A stretch of 35,239 nucleotides of DNA from Myxococcales bacterium (lineage in GTDB: Bacteria > Myxococcota > Myxococcia > Myxococcales > 40CM-4-68-19). Each line of letters opens with the position of its first letter. Position 1 is the stretch's first letter. The position numbers and the translations under genes were made by a program. A model generated the notes under the pieces. The model did not search any database and was not told where the DNA came from. It saw only the letters and a program-made list of their open reading frames with translations. This document shows positions 23,815 to 32,560 of this stretch, piece by piece. The stretch covers positions 1 to 35,239 of the forward strand of contig JAIVGS010000008.1 of assembly GCA_020201435.1 (NCBI GenBank). The letters are read 5' to 3'.

Positions 23815-26800
23815 ATGGACCTTCCGTTCACCGGCGAGCGCGTGATCCCCGGGAAGGTGGACGCCGACCTGTGGGCCGAGCACCTCTCGCGGTATCTGTT
23901 TGCCGAGCCGCTCGCGGCGGGGCGGCGCGTGCTCGACCTCGGCGCGGGCGCGGGCTACGGGTCGGAGCGGCTCTCGAAGAGCGCGAAATCGGTCGTGGCG
24001 ATGGACATCGCCTATGACGCGATGCGTTATGCACGGGAGCACCATCCGGGGCGCGGCGTGCGGCACGCGGTCGGCGCGGCCGAAAAGCTGCCGTTTGCGA
24101 AAGGCTCGTTCGATCTCGTGGTGGCCTTCGAGATCCTCGAGCACATCCGCGATCAGGACGCGCTGCTCGCGGAGGTGCGCCGCGTCCTTGCGCCCGACGG
24201 GCTCTTCGTCGTCTCGACGCCGAACCGGCTCTACTACACGGACGAGCGCGACGAGCACAACGAGTTCCACGTCCACGAGCTCGACGTGCCGGAGCTGCAG
24301 CAGTATCTCGCGCTGGCGTTTTCTCAAGTGAAGATCTTCGTGCAGAACCACGCGCCGGCAATAGTGATCGGCGAGGCCGGGCGCGAAGGTCTCGATCGCG
24401 CGCGCGCGGCGCGTCCTCGTGCGGAGCCGACCGCCGAGACATACCGCGCGTGCCACTACGCGATCGCGGTCTGTGGTCCGCAGGTCCCGCAGCTCGATTC
24501 GATGGTCTTCTTCCCCGAGGCGCAGGGCAACGTGCTCCGCGAGCGCGAGAAGCACGTGAAGGTCCTGCAGAAGGATCTCGCGTCGGCGGAAACGAGCCTG
24601 CGCGAGCTGCGCTCCGACTGGGAACGGCGCGGCGCCGCCAACCAGGAACTGGAAGGCGAGCTGCGACGGTCGCAGGAGGACTATCGCCGCGTCGAGAAGG
24701 ACTGGCAGGACCGAACCGAGTGGGCGAAGCGCGCGTCTGCCGAAGCCGACCAGCTCCGGGCAGAGCTGGAGCAGACGCAGCAGCGCGAACGGGCGCTTCG
24801 CGCGCAGCTCGAGCAGGCCAGCCTCGGCGGCGCGATCCGGATCGCGTTCAAGCGCGCGCGCAACTCGACGTTCGCGGCGACGATGGCCGCGGTCGCGGTG
24901 CCGGTGGGCCTCGGTCTCGGCGCGGCGGCGCTCGCTGCCGGCGCGGTCGCGCGGCTCCGCCCTCGCCGGCGGCTCGAGCCAGCCAAGGTCGCCGGGCCGC
25001 GCCTCGCCAGCATCCAGATCCTCAACTACGAGGGCCGCGAGCTGCTCGGGCGGAACCTGCCGTCGGTGCTCGCCGCCGTCGCCCACACCGGCCAGCCGCA
25101 CGAGGTGGTGGTCGTCGACAACGGCTCGACCGACGGCAGCGTCGAGATGCTGCGGGAGAAGTTTCCGCAAGTCACGGTGGTGCCGCTCGACCGCAACTAC
25201 TTCTTCTCGCGCGGGAACGACCTCGGCGTGCCGCACGCGAAGAACGGCATCATCGTCCTGCTCAACAACGACATGCGCGTCGAGCCGGATTTTCTCCCGC
25301 CGCTGCTGGCGCCGTTCGACGACCCCGACGTGTTCGCCGTCTCGAGCCAGATCTTCTTCGCGAACAAGACCGCGCGGCGCGAGGAGACGGGCCTGACGCG
25401 GGCGCGGTTCGTCGACGGCATGCTCGAGTACAGCCACGACGCGCTGCCGGAAAGGCCCGGCAAGATGATCCCGATCCTCTGGGGAGGCGGGGGATCGTGC
25501 GCGTTCGACCGCCGGAAGTGGGAGGAGCTGGGCGGCCTGGACACGATGTACGACCCGTTCTACTGCGAGGACCTCGACCTTTCGCTGCGCGCCTGGCGGC
25601 GGGGGTGGAAGGCCGTGCTCGCGCCCGAGAGCAAGGTGTGGCACGAGCACCGCGCCACCAGCCGGCGATTCTTCGGCGAGGACTTCGTCAACGAGATCGC
25701 GCGGCGCAACAGCTACCTCTTGCACTGGAAGAACCTCGACCTGTTCGGGATGCTGCCCTCGCACCTGCTGCGGCTGCCGTTCCTGGTCGCCCGCGACGTG
25801 CGGCGGCACGGGCGCTCCGGCGCGCGGTCGTTCGCCAAGGCGGTGAAGCACGCGCCGGAGGCGCTGCTCAGCCGGTCGCGGGAACCCTCTGGCGGGCCGT
25901 CGATGCGCGCCGTGCTGCGCGACACCGACTCGGCCGCGCCGGCGATCCTCTTCCGCGGCCGCAAGGATCTGCGAGAGAGCGGACCGCTGCGGATCACGAT
26001 GGTGACGCCGTACGACTTCTGGCCGATCCGCCACGGCGGCGCGGTGCGGATGTACAACGTCGTGCGCGAGCTTTCCCGCCGCGGCCACGAAGTGAGCGTG
26101 GCCGGCTTCGTCGACTCCGACGAGCAGCTTGCCGCGGCTCGCGAGCTGGAGTCGTTCTGCTCCGAGGTGAGGCTGATCAAGCGCCGGCCCAACCCGCCGG
26201 GGCTGAAAGAACGGCTCGGGTCGCGGCCGGCCGAGGTGACCGAGTTTGATCAGATCGAGCTGCACCGCGAGCTGAACACGCTGATCGCGCGGCACGATCC
26301 GGACGTGATCCAGGTCGAGTACACGCAGATGGCGCCGTACGCGCGCGCTACGGATCGGTCAATCCTCTGCCTGACCGAGCACGACGTCGCGTTCATGTCG
26401 GTCTACCGCCACGCGCTGACCAAGACCGAATTCGGCGACCGCACGCACGAATACGCGCGGTATCTGAAGATGTTCCGCTACGAGCTCGAGGCGCTGCGCC
26501 GCTTCGACGTGGTGTTCGCGGTCACTCCGCGCGACGCGAAGATCCTATCCGGCTACGTGAACGGCGCGGTGCGCGTATCGGACGCGGCGCCGACCGGCGT
26601 CGACGTCGAGAGGCTGAAGAAGATCGAGCGCGCCCCCCTGCCCGCCTCGCTGCTCTTCGTCGGCTTCCTCAGTCACACGCCGAACGTCGACGCGATCCTG
26701 CACTTCGCCCGCGAGATCCTGCCGCGGATCCACCAGCAGGTTCCCGAGGCCACGCTGACGATCGTCGGCGCGAATCCGCCCGAGGTGGTGCGCCGCCTCG

Positions 26801-27183
26801 CCGGCGACCCGCGCATCACGGTGACCGGATTCGTGCCCGATCTCGCGCCGTACTACGCGAAGGCGACAGCGTTCGTCTCACCGATCCGCGTCGCTGCCGG
26901 CGTGCGCGTCAAGCTGATGGAGGCGTTCGCGGCGGGAGTGCCGGTGGTGTCGAGCGTGCAGGGCGGCGAGGGGCTCGACGTCGAGGACCGCCGCGAGCTC
27001 CTGCTGGCTGATTCGCCCGAGGCGTTCGCGGAAAAGACGGTCGCCCTGCTTCGCTCTCCGTCTGGGCAGATGACCGCGCGGGCCCGCGCGTTCGTCGAGC
27101 GGTGCTATTCTTGGCCGGCGATCGTCGCCGCGCTCGAGACGGAGTACCGGACCGCGCTGCGCCGCAAGCTCGGGAGGAACTGA
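23815..27183 (+). CDS. Trifunctional glycan protein: SAM methyltransferase, GT2 and GT4 glycosyltransferase fusion
   Basis: A 1122-residue open frame with, in order: a class I methyltransferase (residues about 35-190; VLDLGAGAGYGSERL near 39, FDLVVAFEILEHI near 101); a Glu/Arg-rich coiled coil (about 238-335); a hydrophobic Ala/Val/Gly hairpin (about 354-380) that could dip into the membrane; a GT2 domain (about 397-640; VVVVDNGSTDGS, LLNNDMRVEPDF near 482, FYCEDLDLSLRAWRRGW near 581); and a GT4 domain (about 722-1115; TPYDFWPIRHGGAVRMYN near 728, LLFVGFLSHTPNVDAI near 945, VKLMEAFAAGVPVV near 1031). The ATG at 23815 follows the rfbH stop after one base. The likely job is assembly and methyl-capping of the surface glycan whose sugars are made by the neighbours. 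Sugar specificity cannot be read. No frameshift or stop separates the modules. Confidence 0.85.
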   Translation: MDLPFTGERVIPGKVDADLWAEHLSRYLFAEPLAAGRRVLDLGAGAGYGSERLSKSAKSVVAMDIAYDAMRYAREHHPGRGVRHAVGAAEKLPFAKGSFDLVVAFEILEHIRDQDALLAEVRRVLAPDGLFVVSTPNRLYYTDERDEHNEFHVHELDVPELQQYLALAFSQVKIFVQNHAPAIVIGEAGREGLDRARAARPRAEPTAETYRACHYAIAVCGPQVPQLDSMVFFPEAQGNVLREREKHVKVLQKDLASAETSLRELRSDWERRGAANQELEGELRRSQEDYRRVEKDWQDRTEWAKRASAEADQLRAELEQTQQRERALRAQLEQASLGGAIRIAFKRARNSTFAATMAAVAVPVGLGLGAAALAAGAVARLRPRRRLEPAKVAGPRLASIQILNYEGRELLGRNLPSVLAAVAHTGQPHEVVVVDNGSTDGSVEMLREKFPQVTVVPLDRNYFFSRGNDLGVPHAKNGIIVLLNNDMRVEPDFLPPLLAPFDDPDVFAVSSQIFFANKTARREETGLTRARFVDGMLEYSHDALPERPGKMIPILWGGGGSCAFDRRKWEELGGLDTMYDPFYCEDLDLSLRAWRRGWKAVLAPESKVWHEHRATSRRFFGEDFVNEIARRNSYLLHWKNLDLFGMLPSHLLRLPFLVARDVRRHGRSGARSFAKAVKHAPEALLSRSREPSGGPSMRAVLRDTDSAAPAILFRGRKDLRESGPLRITMVTPYDFWPIRHGGAVRMYNVVRELSRRGHEVSVAGFVDSDEQLAAARELESFCSEVRLIKRRPNPPGLKERLGSRPAEVTEFDQIELHRELNTLIARHDPDVIQVEYTQMAPYARATDRSILCLTEHDVAFMSVYRHALTKTEFGDRTHEYARYLKMFRYELEALRRFDVVFAVTPRDAKILSGYVNGAVRVSDAAPTGVDVERLKKIERAPLPASLLFVGFLSHTPNVDAILHFAREILPRIHQQVPEATLTIVGANPPEVVRRLAGDPRITVTGFVPDLAPYYAKATAFVSPIRVAAGVRVKLMEAFAAGVPVVSSVQGGEGLDVEDRRELLLADSPEAFAEKTVALLRSPSGQMTARARAFVERCYSWPAIVAALETEYRTALRRKLGRN
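27172..27177 (+). promoter_or_regulatory. Ribosome binding site that supports a TTG start
   Basis: GGGAGG ends 7 bases before the TTG at 27185. An in-frame ATG at 27200 has only GGAG at a 9-base gap. The stronger and better spaced site makes TTG the preferred start for the small gene that follows. Confidence 0.5.
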
Positions 27184-27184
27184 G

Positions 27185-27739
27185 TTGGAGAGCGCGTTGA
27201 TGGTGCAGACGAGTGGCCCGGAGCGGCTGGTGCGCGCGATCGACAAGGTGCGCGAGACGCACCCCGCGCTGCGGCTGACAGTGCTGCTGCAGCGCGCGAT
27301 GGCGGCGAGCGTGCCTCCGCGGCGAGACGTCGAGTACATCGAGAACGAAGGGCCGACTCCCGGTTTCGTCCGGCGCCTGCGCGCGCGCGGGTTCCGAACC
27401 GTCTTCGTGCTCTACACCAACGAGCCGGGATTCTGGAAGCTCAAGGTGCTGCCGTTCTTCCTCGGCGCGGCGACGATCCTGGCGATCAACGAGAACCTCG
27501 ACTGGTTTCCGATCAGCCTCGCACGGCCGCGGATGCTCGGGCGCCATGTCTGGTGGCGCCTCGGCACGTCGGCGGAGGTCGATCTCGCGGAAGCGCTGGA
27601 GATGCTCCTCCGCCGCGCGGTGTACCCCGGCCGCCTGATCGGCCTGCTCGCGTTCGAGCGGATCGAGACGCTGCGCGCGCGGATGCGGGGCTCGCCGCCG
27701 TCGTGGAAGCACGAGAACCGTCCGGGAGCAGCGTCGTGA
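27185..27739 (+). CDS. Unknown protein of the glycan cluster, possible glycosyltransferase fragment
   Basis: A 184-residue protein I do not recognise. The N-terminal half alternates hydrophobic strands and amphipathic helices (LRLTVLLQRAM, VEYIENEG, GFVRRLRARGFRTVFVLYT) in a way that recalls one Rossmann-like half of a GT-B glycosyltransferase such as heptosyltransferases. KVLPFFLGAATILAINENLDWFP (about 82-104, split here only for reading as KVLPFFLGAA and ATILAINENL) is the most distinctive part. No nucleotide-sugar motif of the C-terminal half is present, so it is either a single-domain family or half an enzyme. The start is TTG 27185 by its ribosome site. It overlaps hddA as GTGA, so it belongs to the operon. 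Confidence 0.6.
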   Translation: MESALMVQTSGPERLVRAIDKVRETHPALRLTVLLQRAMAASVPPRRDVEYIENEGPTPGFVRRLRARGFRTVFVLYTNEPGFWKLKVLPFFLGAATILAINENLDWFPISLARPRMLGRHVWWRLGTSAEVDLAEALEMLLRRAVYPGRLIGLLAFERIETLRARMRGSPPSWKHENRPGAAS

Positions 27740-28800
27740 TCTTTCGATCGAAGGCGCCTCTGCGCATCAGCTTCTGCGGCGGCGGGACCGACGTCTCGCC
27801 ATACATGGACGAGCACGGCGGCATCGTGCTCAGCGCGACGATCAACCGGTACGCGTGGGCGTCGCTGAACGAGCGGCCGGAGGACGGGCTGCACATCGAG
27901 TCGCTCGATTACGACGTCTCCGCCGACTACAAGGTCGACGAGGTCTTCCGGACCGACGGCGAGCTGGCGCTGGTGCGCGCGGTGCTCAAGCGATTCGCGG
28001 TCAACCGCGGCGTCGACATCTTCCTGCACTGCGATGCGCCGCCCGGATCGGGCCTCGGCTCGTCGTCGGCGATGTGTGTGAGTGTGGTCGGACTTCTGAA
28101 AAAGTACCTTGGTGTGAACCTGGGCAAGTACGACGTCGCCGACCTCGCGTTCGAGATCGAGCGCCGGGACCTCGGGATCAAGGGCGGAAAGCAGGACCAG
28201 TACGCGGCGGTCTTCGGCGGGTTCAACCTGATCGAATTCACGTCGAAGGGCACGGTGGTCAATCCTCTGAAGCTCGAGGCGTACGTCGTGCGCGAGCTGC
28301 AGTACCAGCTGGTGCTCTGCTTCACCGGGCAGACGCGGCCATCCGAGGGCCTCATCGAGTACCAGATCGATCGGTTCAAGAGCGCCAACCGCGAGGCCGC
28401 CGACGCGCTTCACGAGCTGAAGCGTCTCACCCTGTTGATGAAAGACGCGCTGGTGCGCGGCGAGCTGCGGCGGTTCGGCGAGCTGTTGCACGAGGCATTC
28501 GTCGCCAAGCAGCACATGAACCCGCGGGCGGTGCCGGAGAGCGTGGCGCGCCTGTACGAGATCGGCCGCACCAACGGCGCGATCGGCGGAAAGATCCTCG
28601 GCGCGGGGGGCGGCGGGTACATGCTCTTCTTCTGCGATTTCCGCCGCAAGCACCAGCTCGCGCGTGCGCTCGAGGATGCCGGCGGCAAGGTGGTCGACTT
28701 CGATTTCGTCGAGGACGGCGTGCAGACGTGGTTCCTGCGCATGAGCGATTCGGCGCCCTCGCTGGTGCCGAAGGGCGTGCGGTTCGCGACCCGGACGTGA
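27736..28800 (+). CDS. hddA: D-glycero-D-manno-heptose 7-phosphate 1-kinase, GHMP family
   Basis: A 354-residue GHMP kinase. The N-terminus IFRSKAPLRISFCGGGTDVS, the ATP loop PPGSGLGSSSAM near residue 102, the ERRDLGIKGGKQDQYAA block near 142 and the C-terminal KILGAGGGGYMLFF near 285 match the HddA group, which phosphorylates D-glycero-D-manno-heptose 7-phosphate at the anomeric position (alpha series, leading to GDP-heptose). Fucokinase-like or galactokinase-like alternatives are less likely given gmhA, gmhB and the hddC-like domain next door. The GTG at 27736 overlaps the preceding stop (GTGA) and GGGAG lies 7 bases before it. Length is normal. Confidence 0.9.
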   Translation: MIFRSKAPLRISFCGGGTDVSPYMDEHGGIVLSATINRYAWASLNERPEDGLHIESLDYDVSADYKVDEVFRTDGELALVRAVLKRFAVNRGVDIFLHCDAPPGSGLGSSSAMCVSVVGLLKKYLGVNLGKYDVADLAFEIERRDLGIKGGKQDQYAAVFGGFNLIEFTSKGTVVNPLKLEAYVVRELQYQLVLCFTGQTRPSEGLIEYQIDRFKSANREAADALHELKRLTLLMKDALVRGELRRFGELLHEAFVAKQHMNPRAVPESVARLYEIGRTNGAIGGKILGAGGGGYMLFFCDFRRKHQLARALEDAGGKVVDFDFVEDGVQTWFLRMSDSAPSLVPKGVRFATRT

Positions 28801-30059
28801 AGGCGATCGTGCTGGTGGGCGGCGCGGGAACGCGGCTGCCGGAGGTCTCCGCGACGCGGCCCAAGCCGATGGCCGACGTGGGCGGGCGGCCGTTTCTCGA
28901 GTACCTGCTGGCGTGGCTGCGCGCCTCGGGCGTCGAGGAGGCGGTGCTCTGCGCCGGTTACAAGGCGGAGGTGATCGAGGCGCATTTCGGCGATGACCCG
29001 CGGGTCCGGGTGCTGCGTGAGACGGAGCCGCTGGGCACGGCCGGCGCGCTGCGGCTGGCGCTGCCGTTCGTGGGCGAGCGCGCGCTGGTGCTGAACGGCG
29101 ACAGCTACGCCGAGCCGGACCTCGACGAGCTGGCGCGCGTCCATCGCGAGTGCGGAGCTGCGGTGACGCTGGTGGCCGTCGAGCGTCCGGACGCGTCCCG
29201 ATTCGGGCGGCTGCGCGCCGGCGGCACGCGGCTGCTCGCGTTCGAGGAGAAGAACCCGTCGCCGGAGCCGGGATTGATCAACGGGGGGATCTATCTCGTC
29301 GAACGGAGCGTGCTGGAGCGGATTCCGGCGGGACGCGCGGTTTCGTTCGAGCGCGAAGTCTTGCCCGGCCTGATCGCTTCCGGAGCGAAAGTTTCGGTTT
29401 GCCGGTATGACGGATATTTCGAGGACATCGGCGTGCCGGAGGGCCTCGCCGCCTTTCGAGCCGCCGCTGGGGAGATCGGGATGAAGAGGGACATCGAGCT
29501 GGTGCGCAGCGAGCTGGCCGAGAGCATCGCGGTCAAGAACCGGTGGGACGATCAGCTTTGCTCGCGGATCGTCGAGCTGTCGCAGCGGATCGTCGAGTCG
29601 CTGCGGAACGGCGGAAAGGTCGTCGTCTTCGGCAACGGCGGCTCGGCCGCGGACGCGCAGCACATCGCTGCGGAGCTGGTCGGCCGCTACGGACGTGAGC
29701 GCGCGCCGCTGCGGGCGATCGCGCTGACCACGAACACGTCGGCGCTGACGGCGATCGCCAACGATTACGAGTACGCGCAGGTGTTCCACCGGCAGGTCGA
29801 AGCCTGGGTCGACGAGGGCGACGTGGTGATCGGGATCACCACCAGCGGCAATTCGGAGAACGTCCTGCGAGGGCTCGCGCTAGCCCGCGAGCGGCGGGCG
29901 GTCACGGCCGCATTCACCGGCGAGGGCGGCGGCAAGGCGGCGAGCGCGTGCGATCTGTTGATCGCGATCCCGTCGCGGAGCACGCCGCGCATCCAGGAGA
30001 GCCACATCACGGCGGCGCACATTCTCTGCGGCCTGGTAGAGCGGGCGTTCGTGGAGTGA
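28797..30059 (+). CDS. Fusion of heptose-1-phosphate nucleotidyltransferase (HddC) and phosphoheptose isomerase (GmhA)
   Basis: One uninterrupted 420-residue frame. Residues 1-225 are a nucleotidyltransferase: VLVGGAGTRLPEVSATRPKP at residues 5-24, LGTAGALRLAL near 78, LNGDSYAEPDL near 100 and GLINGGIYLV near 160, as in HddC (GDP-D-glycero-alpha-D-manno-heptose). Residues 229-420 are a SIS-domain isomerase: VVFGNGGSAADAQHIAAEL near 278, TTNTSALTAIANDYEY near 310, ITTSGNSENV near 343, and RIQESHITAAHILC near 400, as in GmhA, which makes the heptose 7-phosphate from sedoheptulose 7-phosphate. The two are usually separate genes. The GTG at 28797 overlaps the hddA stop. An internal ATG at 29481 with a strong ribosome site may also yield free GmhA. 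Confidence 0.88.
   Translation: MKAIVLVGGAGTRLPEVSATRPKPMADVGGRPFLEYLLAWLRASGVEEAVLCAGYKAEVIEAHFGDDPRVRVLRETEPLGTAGALRLALPFVGERALVLNGDSYAEPDLDELARVHRECGAAVTLVAVERPDASRFGRLRAGGTRLLAFEEKNPSPEPGLINGGIYLVERSVLERIPAGRAVSFEREVLPGLIASGAKVSVCRYDGYFEDIGVPEGLAAFRAAAGEIGMKRDIELVRSELAESIAVKNRWDDQLCSRIVELSQRIVESLRNGGKVVVFGNGGSAADAQHIAAELVGRYGRERAPLRAIALTTNTSALTAIANDYEYAQVFHRQVEAWVDEGDVVIGITTSGNSENVLRGLALARERRAVTAAFTGEGGGKAASACDLLIAIPSRSTPRIQESHITAAHILCGLVERAFVE
29469..29474 (+). promoter_or_regulatory. Internal ribosome site at the HddC-GmhA junction
   Basis: GGGGAG ends 6 bases before the in-frame ATG at 29481. A protein begun there (29481-30059) would have 192 residues, the ordinary length of free-standing GmhA, and starts exactly where GmhA similarity begins (MKRDIELVRSELAES). 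This suggests either a remnant of a recent gene fusion or present production of two proteins from one frame. Confidence 0.5.
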
Positions 30060-30061
30060 GC

Positions 30062-30631
30062 ATGCGGCGCGCGGTGTTCCTCGATCGGGACGGCGTGCTG
30101 ATCGAGGAGATCGGTCACCTCCATCGGCGCGAGGACGTGCGGTTGATCCCCGGCGCAGCCAGCGCCGTGCGCGCGCTTTCGGACCTCGGATTTTTTCTCG
30201 TCGTCGTCACGAACCAGAGCGCGGTCGCCAATGGTCTCTGCAGCGAGGCCGAGCTCGGCGCGATTCACGAGGAGATCGCCAGGCAGCTCGCTGCCGGAGG
30301 CGCGCGGGTGGACGAGTGGGCGTACTGCCCGCACCATCCGCAGGCCGTGATCGAGCGTTACCGGAAAGTCTGCGAATGCCGTAAACCGGCGCCGGGGATG
30401 CTCCTCGCGGCGAAGAAAGCGCATGGTCTCGATCTCACGCGCAGCTTCCTCGTCGGCGACAAGATCTCGGACATCGAGGCTGCTCACCGCGCGGGCGCCC
30501 ACGCGATCCTCGTCGAGACGGGCCACGGCGCGGCCGAGAAGGGCCAGCGAGGATCTCCGGACCACGTAGCGCGCGATCTTCCGTCGGCGGTGGAGTGGAT
30601 CCGCTCGCGGGTCGGGCAGGAATCCCCGTGA
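30062..30631 (+). CDS. gmhB: D-glycero-D-manno-heptose 1,7-bisphosphate 7-phosphatase
   Basis: A 189-residue HAD-superfamily phosphatase removing the 7-phosphate of heptose bisphosphate. The nucleophile motif FLDRDGVL is at residues 6-13, TNQS near 57 is motif II, CECRKPAPGML near 106 carries the motif III Lys, and FLVGDKISDIEAA near 131 is motif IV. Zinc ligands of the GmhB group are seen as CPHHP near 92 and CEC near 106. The ATG at 30062 starts two bases after the upstream stop. It overlaps the next gene as GTGA. Together with hddA, hddC and gmhA it completes the route to GDP-D-glycero-alpha-D-manno-heptose. Confidence 0.93.
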   Translation: MRRAVFLDRDGVLIEEIGHLHRREDVRLIPGAASAVRALSDLGFFLVVVTNQSAVANGLCSEAELGAIHEEIARQLAAGGARVDEWAYCPHHPQAVIERYRKVCECRKPAPGMLLAAKKAHGLDLTRSFLVGDKISDIEAAHRAGAHAILVETGHGAAEKGQRGSPDHVARDLPSAVEWIRSRVGQESP

Positions 30632-32550
30632 CGACGCGGGCGCGGCGCAACGTGGTGTTTGCCGTCGCGCCGTCGATCCTCATCGCGTTGAACGTCGGAT
30701 GGTTCCACGTGATCCGCTACGACGTGCTGATGGGCGACGATGTCTACCTCTACGACGCGTTCAGCCACGGCTCGTTCGTGGACACCTGTCTCACCGGACG
30801 CGGAGGAGCCAAGTACCGCCCCGTCTACTTCACGTTGGAGTGGCTGATCACGCACGCGGTCGGGCCGCACTATGCGTCATACGTGTGGGTGAACATTGGC
30901 TTCAGCATTCTGCTCTCGTTCGTCGTCTTTCTGCTCGCGAGATGGCTCGCCCGCGGGAACGATCTCGTCGGCCTCGGCGCGGGGATCCTCTTCGTCACTT
31001 CACGGTTCGCCTGGTACGAGGTCGCGCAGGTGCTCGGCTTGATGGAGGCGCTCGCGGTCCTCTGGACATTGGCGATGGTGTACTTCGCGTTCCGCTTCGT
31101 CCGGGCAGAGAGGTTGCGCGATGCGCTGGGAATGTGCGCGGCATACTTCCTGGCGGCGTTCACACACGAGCGCTTCCTCGCGGCCGCTCCGTTCCTTGCC
31201 GCCGCCATGCTCTGGTCGCGCACGCGTGCGCTGCGCGACCGGGTGCTTCTCGCGGCAGTGGTGATCTCGCCCTTGCCGCTGTATGTGCTGTTGAAGAAAG
31301 CGCTCCAGCGCCCCCCGTTCTTTCTCGGAACGGGGGGCACGCCGATCGCGTTTGACCTGAAGCAGACGGTGAAGTTCTGGGCCGCCGGACTGATCAACGT
31401 ATTCGGCATCAACAAGGGACCCGAATATCTCTCGATCGTGGATTACCGGCACCTGCCGGCCTTGAATCAGGCGCTTGGCGTGGCGATCGCCGCAGCGGGG
31501 GTTACGCTCGTGGCGCTCTTCCTCGGCGAGCGCCGGCGGCCAGGAGCCCTGATGGTAGCGTGGGTCGGGTCGCTGATCGCGGGACTGCTCCTCACAGCGT
31601 CGATCACGTTCCGTCAGGAATTTCGCTGGCTGTACGCGCCGTACGTGGTCGCCCTGCTTTTCTGGTCATATGCAGCCGTGAGGACTTCGCGTCCGGCGCT
31701 TGCCGGCGCCGCGTGCGCGGTGCTTGCAGTGGCCAGCGTGATCAACGACGCATACCTTCGGTCGCAGCGCAGGAATCTGTACCTCTTCGTCGGTGAGGAG
31801 TTTGCGCAGTCGTTCTACGAACAGTCGTTGAAGCGGTATGGCTGGCAGAACAGGGAATTCTACGTGGTGCCGTTCGAGAGCAGCGATTGGTACTTTCCGC
31901 CCACGCTGTTCTTCGAGCAATTCCTGGGCGAGCACGCGATGCCGGTGCGGAGGTTCGACGAGGGTCAGGCGGCGTCTTGGGATATCTCGCAGTTCGATCG
32001 GGCGAAAATCTTTGCCAGTGCCGGAACCGCCGGCGTCGTGGACGTCACTGCGACGATGCTGCAACGCGCGTACATGCGCGAACGCCGCGTGGTCGCCGAC
32101 CTCACCGATCGGCTGGCGACTGCGCACATCGAAGGCCAGCAGCGCTCGCGAGACCTGCCCGGCGGTGCGCAGGTCAGCGTCGTCGATCTCGGCTGGGCGC
32201 GTGGGATCCTCTCGTTGCCGCCAGCGGCGGTGGGTTTCGATCTCGGCATCCTGCGTCAGTCCTCTCCCTGGCTCGCTGTATCGGTGGCGTTTCACCCGGC
32301 CTCCGCAGGTTGGAACGTGAGCGACGGCGTCCAGGCGGGCGTGCGCCTCTTGCCAGAGCACGGAAAAGAGCAGCAGCTCTGGTTCGGCGAGGTCAACCCC
32401 GGCGATCCTGCGCGCTTTCTGGCGCTGCCGTTGAGCTCGTGCGACGGACAGGATTGTCACCTGATCCTCGAGACGAGGAATGCACCGGCGAAGCACACGC
32501 TCGGCGACTGGCTGGTATGGTTCGATCCCGTGATCGTAACCGATCGTTGA
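30628..32550 (+). CDS. Multi-pass membrane protein, GT-C glycosyltransferase-like
   Basis: A 640-residue protein. About ten or eleven hydrophobic segments occupy residues 8-375, followed by a soluble C-terminal part of about 255 residues. Between the first two segments, VLMGDDVYLYDAF (near residue 34) holds an acidic pair where GT-C enzymes carry their catalytic acids on the first outside loop, followed by KYRPVYFTLEWLI. The last 130 residues (DLGWARGILSLP, LAVSVAFHPASAGW, DCHLILETRN, WLVWFDPVIV) look beta-rich and may be a sandwich-type sugar-binding domain. In this locus it would act at the membrane on a lipid-linked glycan, but no family is firmly recognised. The GTG at 30628 overlaps the gmhB stop. 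An O-antigen ligase or flippase role seems less likely from the motif. Confidence 0.65.
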   Translation: MTTRARRNVVFAVAPSILIALNVGWFHVIRYDVLMGDDVYLYDAFSHGSFVDTCLTGRGGAKYRPVYFTLEWLITHAVGPHYASYVWVNIGFSILLSFVVFLLARWLARGNDLVGLGAGILFVTSRFAWYEVAQVLGLMEALAVLWTLAMVYFAFRFVRAERLRDALGMCAAYFLAAFTHERFLAAAPFLAAAMLWSRTRALRDRVLLAAVVISPLPLYVLLKKALQRPPFFLGTGGTPIAFDLKQTVKFWAAGLINVFGINKGPEYLSIVDYRHLPALNQALGVAIAAAGVTLVALFLGERRRPGALMVAWVGSLIAGLLLTASITFRQEFRWLYAPYVVALLFWSYAAVRTSRPALAGAACAVLAVASVINDAYLRSQRRNLYLFVGEEFAQSFYEQSLKRYGWQNREFYVVPFESSDWYFPPTLFFEQFLGEHAMPVRRFDEGQAASWDISQFDRAKIFASAGTAGVVDVTATMLQRAYMRERRVVADLTDRLATAHIEGQQRSRDLPGGAQVSVVDLGWARGILSLPPAAVGFDLGILRQSSPWLAVSVAFHPASAGWNVSDGVQAGVRLLPEHGKEQQLWFGEVNPGDPARFLALPLSSCDGQDCHLILETRNAPAKHTLGDWLVWFDPVIVTDR

Positions 32551-32560
32551 GGACATCCGG

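Noticed and set aside
23602-26295. Long - strand frame opposite rfbH and the glycosyltransferase fusion
   Set aside because: Shadow of GC-rich codons; composition without domains, and the + strand has clear enzyme motifs.
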